A stretch of 64,000 bases of DNA, taken from NCBI GenBank assembly GCA_003342815.1, contig PTEX01000307.1, positions 501,500 through 565,499 of the forward strand, given 5' to 3'. The position numbers and the translations under genes were made by a program. The stretch comes from Eudromia elegans. Taxonomy: Eukaryota > Chordata > Aves > Tinamiformes > Tinamidae. Below are positions 56,325 through 64,000 of the stretch, piece after piece (position 1 is the first letter of the stretch; the number at the start of each line of letters is the position of its first letter). The notes beneath the pieces were generated by a model. That model did no database searches. It was not told where the DNA came from and saw only the letters and a list, made by a program, of their open reading frames with translations.

Positions 56325-56405
56325 AGTCCTGTTGACTTCAGAGAGAGATTACTTATAGGCTGTGAAGTTCGGCAATCTGCGTAAGTGATTGCAAAATTGA
56401 AACCT
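56325..56405. repeat. Possible MITE-like relic
   Basis: GTCCTGTTGACTTCA, then TTACTTATAGGC, GTGAAGTT, ATCTGCGTAAGTGATTGCAA and GAAACC follow the same order as a palindromic-family arm common in turtles and birds (CCATTGACTTCAATGGGACT, then AAGTTAAGCA and TAAGTGTTTGCAGGATC). I recall this consensus rather than having aligned to it. Confidence 0.42.
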
Positions 56406-56799
56406 TAGATAGACTATAATTGGATTTTGAAAAAGGCTCAGAAATTGAATACACAGCTATAAATCACATATCCACCAAGAGTTATAAATCACAAAAAAAG
56501 AATGAAGTATAATTATTTTTCCTAGCAGCTCAGCTGCATATGGGCTAATGAATAGAAAAAGATTAATTTTAAATCATCACAGATCATCGAATGTAAAGTA
56601 TATGAAGCATGTCATATAAATCAAAAGATATGAATCATTGAAGGCACCCTTTTATTTACTTTCTTGTTACAACTCCAGCTAAGATAAGTGAATTATTTGT
56701 GTGACACAATGGAAGGAATTTTATCAAAAATCAAAGCAAGGTGAAGATCAAAGATATATCCCACAATATACCTAATAATTAGGTTAGGATCTGTATGAA

Positions 56800-57700
56800 A
56801 TGAGCGCATTCATTCCAAGTCATCTCGCTCAGGATATTTAGAGGGGCCACATACTTTGTTTTAATGAGCTGTTTCTTCGTTCAGGTCGCTTAGCTAAAGC
56901 TTCCCGATAAAGGAAAAAAAAAAAAAATTGTAGCCATTGGTCAAAACGTGTGTAACAAATCTTGTTTTAAATTGAAGCAATTTATTCAGAAACCAATCTA
57001 CTCCCGCAGCAGTAATCAATGTGTTTTCCCTTGGAGTAGAACTGTTCCTGCGCTACTGCAGCACTGGTGCTAATTGCCTGTAACTAAATGATTGCTGCGC
57101 TTCCCGACGTAGCTCCTTGGCGCTCGCTCATTTGTGGGGTTTGACTTAAAGCCTGTCCCCCACACAAAGTTAGCCCAGTGATTTTCCTCTGCCATTTTCC
57201 ACACTGAGCATCTTAGGGAGGGCAAGGCCTGTGCTTTGAATGGCGTAACACAGAAGCTAAGCAGATTTTGCAAGGGCTGCGCTTTTTTCTCTTCCCTCTG
57301 ATGTGGGATTGTGCCGAAACGGAATCTTTTTATTGTGAGGCTTTTGCGGGAAACTCGATTTTTTTTGGCAGGAAAAACAGATCACACTTCAAAGAGAGTG
57401 TAATGCCCAGTGTAGTAACCATGCTGGAATTGCAATGCTAAAGACTAAATGCTAAAGCAGCAGGGCAAAGCCAGGCTCGCCCTCTGACCATGCTGGTATG
57501 CCCCGGATTAGTATTCACGGTCACAGTGTCAATGCCATAGGCATTGCCAGCACATTCAGCGCTCACAAAGCACCTTCCCGTGCACCTGCCTTCCTTCCAA
57601 AGACCTCTCAGTGGCTGAAAAGTCGAGGCCTAGAGCTCTTGCTGTCAACGGGTGCTATAAATGGGATCCAGCACTAAGGAAGACAGGACCCCGCTACGAT
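56800..57700. promoter_or_regulatory. CpG-enriched intronic segment, possible regulatory element
   Basis: Between about 56800 and 57700 I count some 25-30 CG dinucleotides, far more than in the surrounding AT-rich intron. The segment includes an inverted CCAAT box (ATTGG, 56936-56940), an E2F-type GCGGGAAA (57346-57353) and a TATAAAT (57656-57662). It contains no convincing coding frame. It is not an obvious full CpG island and no repeat family is apparent. An enhancer, a conserved non-coding element or a weak alternative promoter are all possible. Confidence 0.35.
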
Positions 57701-58145
57701 AGATGGAGCTTACTGTGCACTCTAAGCAGTCTGAGAAGAAACCATCTATCCCTCAGCCCCCCAAGAGACCACAATGGCCTTGGCAGGAGTGCCTAAAATG
57801 ACCATTTTTAATACTTTTCAGGGTGACTTGGACAATGTTCATTTTTTCTTTGCTTGCCATAGGTTTCAGGCAGCACCCTCTATATTCAGGGGCATTCTGT
57901 TAGGGCAAATACACATGTTCACTTAGGCCTTAATTATCCTAATGGGGAAATTGGAAGCTCTGAGAGACACTTTGCTGGCAAAGTGCTGCTGTTTATGCAG
58001 TGCAGTGCTCAGTGACAGAGAGCAGGTGACTATCTGCAGTGATTTTTTCCATTTAATCTCACAATCATTAATTTTGGAGAAACTTTTGATTTCCAGATGC
58101 ATTTTTATTCTTACCTTTAATGCATCATAACAACAGACATGATTG

Positions 58146-58206
58146 TGTTTTTGTTCTTTTGCTTTTTTTTGTTTTGTTTTTTGTTTGTTTGTTTTTTGTT
58201 TTTGCC
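58146..58206. repeat. T/G-rich low-complexity tract
   Basis: A sixty-base tract of T runs broken by single G, including several GTTT units. Confidence 0.9.
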
Positions 58207-59184
58207 TAGGAACACAACATGTTAAATCTTCACTACTTACTGTTGAACAGCTGCATCACCTCTAGTACGAAATGATAAACAGAATATTGTAAGCTAGTAT
58301 AGAGTAATTTTCATTTCCATTTATATTTAAAAATATTGTGTTACTTGCCTATGCAAACTATTTTTGTTGGGTGTTTTTAATAACATTCCCCTCTCTGGAC
58401 CAGAAGAATCTGAAATAACCATGCTGATCTTAAAAATTTCTAGCACAAAGGAGTTTTCAGCATCATTTCAGTGAGAATGACACAGAATATAAATGCCTTT
58501 TTATTTTATTTTATTACGCTTTTAGTGTCTTCTAGAGAGCAATGAAATCTTTTTACAGTTGCCTCGAAATAATAAAAAAGTGTGTGGTTCTCAGTAGACA
58601 TAGTCAAAATAAATGGAATCGTCATTTTTTCCTCTAACCCTTTATTTCTCTAATTGAATTGTATTGTGCTGAAGTGTCATATCTGCATAGCATAGGAAAA
58701 TTAAAAAAGGGGGTGCTTCAGGGCTCCACCACTACCCTGAAGCAGAAGCTACTCACTAGAGAAGTACATTGTGAAAGTAGCATGGAGCTCAGCTTTCTCC
58801 AGCACAGAACTTTATGAAGCAGAATACGTATCTCGGATTTCCGAAGTCTGCTCTCCTAGCATTCTTGGAAACTGAGCAATATGTGAAACGTATGGATAGC
58901 CTTAAGGTGTGGCATTTATTATTTCATATTGCAACATTGCTACTATCACCTTATTTCCTCTCCCCACCCCTTCTCTTAACATTGCCAGTTCTGGGCTGGT
59001 GAGTAAATGAAGAGTGAAACCAAGTAGATGTCACCCACCCATGTGAGTTTTCTTAAGAATGTAATGCTAGAACTGGACGGATGAAAGTCAGTGATTACTT
59101 CTTAACTGATAAGCAACCTCTCTGAGGATGCTGCTTTTGTCAGATGGACGTGTCTACACTTAACTGCTGTCCCTGTCCTTGGGA

Positions 59185-59270
59185 AGGGAGTGCAGCCGGA
59201 GTGCGCCGGAGTGCAGCAGAGGCGGGCGGTCCGTGCCCTGCGAGTGAGTGTCAGGACTGACAAACCGGGG
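59185..59270. promoter_or_regulatory. Short GC-rich patch with GC box and 10-bp tandem repeat
   Basis: Three tandem copies of GGAGTGCRSC-type units (59187-59217) are followed by GGCGGGCGG, a GC-box motif of the Sp1 type (GGGCGG at 59224-59229). Eight CG dinucleotides fall in about 85 bp, 700 bp upstream of the transmembrane exon. Its role is unknown; it could be a regulatory site or only a GC-rich tandem duplication. Confidence 0.3.
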
Positions 59271-59963
59271 TGACATGCAGTGTCTAGACACAAGCCAGCC
59301 CTGCTGAGGGAAAGGGGAGGATAAAGATGAACTACAGATCAGTGGAAAACTGTGTCAAAGATATTACCACATAACTGAGGTGTAAGGCTTTGGGGCTCCT
59401 AGGATCATTTGTCTACGCATCCCTCAAGTTTGTTTGCTTATTTGTTTTTTTTCATATTGAAAGAAGAAAAATGGAAATATTTTGCTTAATTTTATACTGT
59501 AGACAGAATCTCATCAAGTAAAACCAGGGGTGTTTCTTTTCTGTATGTGGAATCAGGGGAGGGCTGTGCTTGCCTTATGACCACCAGAAGAGAAACACTC
59601 ATCTCTACATTCATTGTAAGTAAGTGGAATGTCAACAATTATCCATGTAAAACAAACTGTGATCTATCTACAGAGAGAGCAGGAAGGCAGTTACAAGTAT
59701 CTCTTATACATATGGACATAATAATACACCTGCACACATTTTCACACATACTCAACATTTTTTTTTTTAAGCAATTCTGTGCACTTGAAAAATATATCTT
59801 TTTAAGAGAGAAGACTTCTCTTAATGAAGTATTTTGTGCAGTGATCCTATAAATTAATAAATAGCCTCACACTCAGTATTTTATCCTAAGGTTTGATGTA
59901 AAAGTGCTAGATCTGCAGCTAATCTTTCCCTTGTTTGAATGTGGTTGTTATTGCATTTTGTAA

Positions 59964-60302
<339 letters not shown>

Positions 60303-61270
60303 TAGCTAGTGTACATGCTCCTCTGGATCTCCAAGAGTCATGCACATCTTTTAGATTTTTACTTGCAATTCTGACTGTAAAATAACAACACTGATGCATT
60401 AAAGATATTCACTGCTTCTGGGTGCTGAAAGCCAGCTTCCTCCCTTCGTAAGCATGTGTCTTTTTTAATTACACTATCCAGAGATGTGGAAGCTGGACTG
60501 AATCTCAGCTTAGTGCTTCTTTAACCTGATTGGCTTCAATAAACTGGATTGAACAAGGGGGAATAGACCCAGCACTCTCTTTTCCTGAGTTCATTTACTT
60601 AACCACCAAGAGAGAGGCAAAGAGCCATCACAGTTGCTCAGTGTTTGAAGGACACTCTGGTGAAACAGCAGCAATCTGTGACATGCACACGATATTGTGT
60701 CAGATTTTTACAAGATTTTTCCTTTTTTCTCTTTTTAATCACTGAAGACAGAGGTCTTCTCTGTCTATAATCCTTGTAATCAAAACTGCTGTTGAGCAGC
60801 AAAGGGTTTTGAGCTGCAGGCTTTGATTAATTAGGTTTGGTTTCTTGGGTCAGAGCTCCTGATATTTTTTGCTGCCATTATGTCTTTTGCGACAGGATCT
60901 TCTTTTTTTTCCTCAAATACTGTTACAGTTCAAGGCATATAACCTGGGGGCAGAAGCCACTGTGTGATATATTATAATAAATATGTACTGATAAACAAGT
61001 GCCAGCCAAACTATCACTGGTAGGGGAGAAAAGTGGCAGCAGAATTAGATGTCCTTATGTAATGAAAGGTTTGCATACGAAGATGACTACAGAACGACCC
61101 ACTTCTGCCTGCAATCTAAAAATGCCCTGGATTTCAAAATAGAAACTGTCCAGGACAACAACAAATGCCAGAACATTAGAACATTTTGTACCTCTCTGCT
61201 GGATTTACAAAATTGCTGTATATTAGTATAGCACCTAAGCGGGGGGAAAAAATCAGGTTATTCTGTTTCT

Positions 61271-61310
61271 TTCACAGAAGAGGAAACTGCAGCCCAGAGG
61301 GACTGTGACT
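61271..61310 (-). repeat. Possible MIR/L2-type relic
   Basis: TTCACAGAAGAGGAAACTGC and AGCCCAGAGGGACTGTGACT resemble the conserved segment shared by MIR and L2 3' ends (ACAGATGAGGAAACTGAGGC). It is only about 40 bp long, so the call is weak. Confidence 0.25.
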
Positions 61311-62730
61311 CATGAAGGATTTTGACAGATGTCATTTTTTTCAGGAGCTGCGATCCTTTCTTCTCCACTAAGCAACCCTCAATTTAGATGTGCTTGCATA
61401 CTTGCATGCATAAATTTAATAACATTCATATGCAGAAATAGATGGCTTATTTAATAATTGTTTAAATAAATACAATTTAATGTTTTCCCTCTGAATTTCA
61501 GTAATTCTTGTTTTCACAGCTGTAGTTTATTGTTATATCAAATTATTCCAATTCATTTGCAGACTTACTCTAGAAAATGTTACATGCTTGCATCTTTCTC
61601 TTTCCATTCCAAACATCAGTGACCTTGGAAACAAATATTTTAGTCTCTCATGTGAAAGCAATAGCAAAAGGAGAAGGATAATATGAAAGCAGACTGTGCT
61701 ATTAATTTAAGGGAGTAAAACTGTATCTATTCAGTGTATTCTTTTCAGTAAATTTCATCACTGCAGATGGTAAAGCGTATATTCTCCTTAGATTAGCAAT
61801 GTAAACACATAGTTTGGCTGCCTACTTAAGTTGCCTAGAAAAATACTACTTGCAGATTACTAATGGAATATTGTAGCTTCTACTGTATTCAGTATGCTAA
61901 CAGCAAGGAGAAAAACTGTTTGGCCAATGAAGTTATCAATCACAACTGATTTTTTTCCTCTGTGTCTCCTGTACTCTGTCTCTGTGCAAGAAGGCAGAGA
62001 GAAAATGCCCCACAGAAGACTAAGCCATAGTTTGTGTGGAAATAAATTGCAGAGATACATTCAAGACCTTTCCTTTGGCTCAGTTTGCTTCTGATATACA
62101 CAAAATCTTGAACTTTATTTTATTCTTCCAACCTAGCCTCCTGCAGTGCAATAGCGGAACACCCACATCCTATTCATAATTTGCATCATATTCGACCCTA
62201 CTTCAGGATATCATGTGGATAAGCAAACATCAAAATACAGGCTATTTTTTCCTGCACATTATTATATTGTATTCAGAGAGGATTCCAAGCACTTGAAAAG
62301 TGAAATCCAATTTGGTTTTTTTAGTTGAAAATCTCATTTAAAAAACAAAGCTTCATTTTTTCCCTGATCAGAGAAAAAGCCCTTCAGGTTGTCACATCTC
62401 ATCACAACTCCTCTTTCCTTTCCAGGCCTTAGATGCGTTACTTTTTCTCAGGCTAGCATACGCATTTCTGTGGGTGGCATGGGTAGATTGTGAAAAATAT
62501 TTGAAAACAAAATGTATAACCTTTGGAGTTAATACAAGTTAATTTATTACTTGTGTTGTATTACTTCAGATAAGCAAGTGTTCAGAGCTCCTGGTTCCTC
62601 ATTCACCTGCCTTACAACCTGGATTTCCTGTCTTCTCTCTCACCCCAGTGACTAGGGTGACTTCTGTTTTTTCTCTACGAGCACTTCAGCTCATTCATTC
62701 CTTTATTGTCTGCTGGAAATGTGCATTGAA

Positions 62731-62750
62731 CCCCCCCTCCCCCTTTTTTA
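62731..62750. repeat. C/T homopyrimidine run
   Basis: Seven C, two T, five C and then six T. Confidence 0.9.
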
Positions 62751-64000
62751 TGTTAATTCCCTGCATTTACTCAAAAATTTGAATGTCAGCAAATGCAGCG
62801 CTCATTTTACTGCTTTTCTTCCCTCTCTATGTCTGTACACGTTTTCCAGCTGCTCAGGAAATGATCTCACATCCAGGGAATTGCATAACAGGCATTGTGG
62901 TCTTCTTTTGCACTGAACAGCACACTATTCAGGTTTTTAGCTAGTAGTGTTTAGCACTGTGACCATCTGATGCATCTCCTTGAGATCTGGAGCAAAGAAG
63001 CAATTGAAATGCTCCGAACTTTGACACTTTCTCCCTTTTAGCTGCTTGTATTTGGCATGATCTTGTGTCTCGGAGAAATAACTTGCCCACCACCTGGTAG
63101 AAACTGCCAAATTTGTCTGAATGGGGAACTTCAAGATCTGTCCATGTGCGATATGTAGATGGTACCTTGGAGTGATGTGCAAACAGTGTGCGATAATACT
63201 TGGAAGACTTTTTGGACAATGGAGGCTTCACTGGGAACTTCTAAGGCCTGATCACTGTTAAATGTCAAGCTACTTTTTTAAGTTTGCAGCTGTAAATTTA
63301 AAAAACTATTTTAAAGAGCCTTGTCCATAAAGTACACAGTATGTCTTAGCAAATTATTAGTGAAAGTCACTTTTAGAAGCTATGACTTCCTCTGTTGTCT
63401 ACAGTAAGCTCTAACATGAGAGATTTTATAGCACATTTGTCATCTGTGAAGTGTTTAACCACTTCCTATTTATGCAAGGACTTTACCATTTTTATTTTCC
63501 AAGGATATTCTCTGCTACCTTCCGCAATTTTAAAATTATTTAATGAGCAAACTAAATAACATACTTTAACTAACACAAAAGAATAAAAATGCAAGAAATC
63601 ATTTCCAAGAACCTGGGATCAACACATGCCGTAGCTTCTTTCTACCTTGCACTCTTTGATTTTAAAACACTATTTATATCAGAGAGATCAACACCGTAGA
63701 GAAATATACTCTTTGCCTATGTAAGAGGTGGCACTGTGTCTGTGGAAACTTTGCAAAGTTTTACCCAGGACAACTTTCTTTTCTTTGAAATTGTTTCTGG
63801 TCATCAAACTGTGTAATCATCAGTTCTCAAGCATGATGATTGTACTAGACATGCAGCAAGAGCAGAAGGAGGAGTCAGTTCACTTCTTTAGGCAGCAGAT
63901 TTATGATGTTGCTTTAGAATAACCAGGAGATTTCAAATCACCGAGGCCGCTACTTTTAAATTTTTCTTTTACATTTGAAGACCAAATCACTTCCAGGGGA

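Larger units (their letters stand above)
50011..56799 (+). other. IL1RAPL1: Intron before the transmembrane exon (first part)
   Basis: Start of a 9,963-bp phase 1 intron with donor GTAAAT. It holds a short CR1 fragment (52457-52560), several small duplications, an inverted repeat (55677-55706) and a possible MITE-like relic (56325-56405). AATAAA hexamers lie 254 and 475 bp after the donor. I see no other gene. Confidence 0.9.

Overview
This is AT-rich, intron-dominated vertebrate DNA, most likely from a bird. It holds three consecutive internal coding exons of one plus-strand gene, IL1RAPL1 (interleukin-1 receptor accessory protein-like 1), and the introns around them. The avian call rests on two minus-strand CR1 LINE fragments with the usual avian 3' ends, relics that look like the palindromic MITE-like families of birds, turtles and crocodilians, few interspersed repeats overall, and introns much shorter than I would expect for this gene in mammals. 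I cannot name the species.

Layout: positions 1-47857 lie in the intron upstream of the first exon (at least 47.9 kb; its 5' end is outside the window). Exon A (47858-47990) and exon B (49865-50010) encode the third, membrane-proximal Ig domain. They are separated by 1,874 bp. A 9,963-bp intron follows, then exon C (59974-60117), which encodes the juxtamembrane stalk, the single transmembrane helix and the start of the cytoplasmic region. Positions 60118-64000 begin the next intron. The TIR-domain exons lie further right and the first two Ig-domain exons further left, both outside the window.

The splice phases fit together: exon A is 1-2, exon B 2-1 and exon C 1-1. Joined, they read continuously through the Ig3 cysteines, two N-glycosylation sequons and the transmembrane helix. 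The protein is known as a neuronal postsynaptic adhesion receptor that binds presynaptic PTP-delta in trans; loss of the human orthologue causes X-linked intellectual disability.

The introns hold simple repeats, short tandem duplications, two CR1 fragments, several degraded palindromic elements, a short run of Ns inside a T/G tract (26571-26584), and two CpG-enriched patches in the intron before the transmembrane exon (56800-57700 and 59185-59270). Those patches are the best candidates for regulatory function. I found no tRNA or rRNA gene, no CRISPR array, no intact mobile element, no second gene, and no undescribed system. The most testable ideas are intronic read-through isoforms after exons B and C and the possible intronic regulatory islands.
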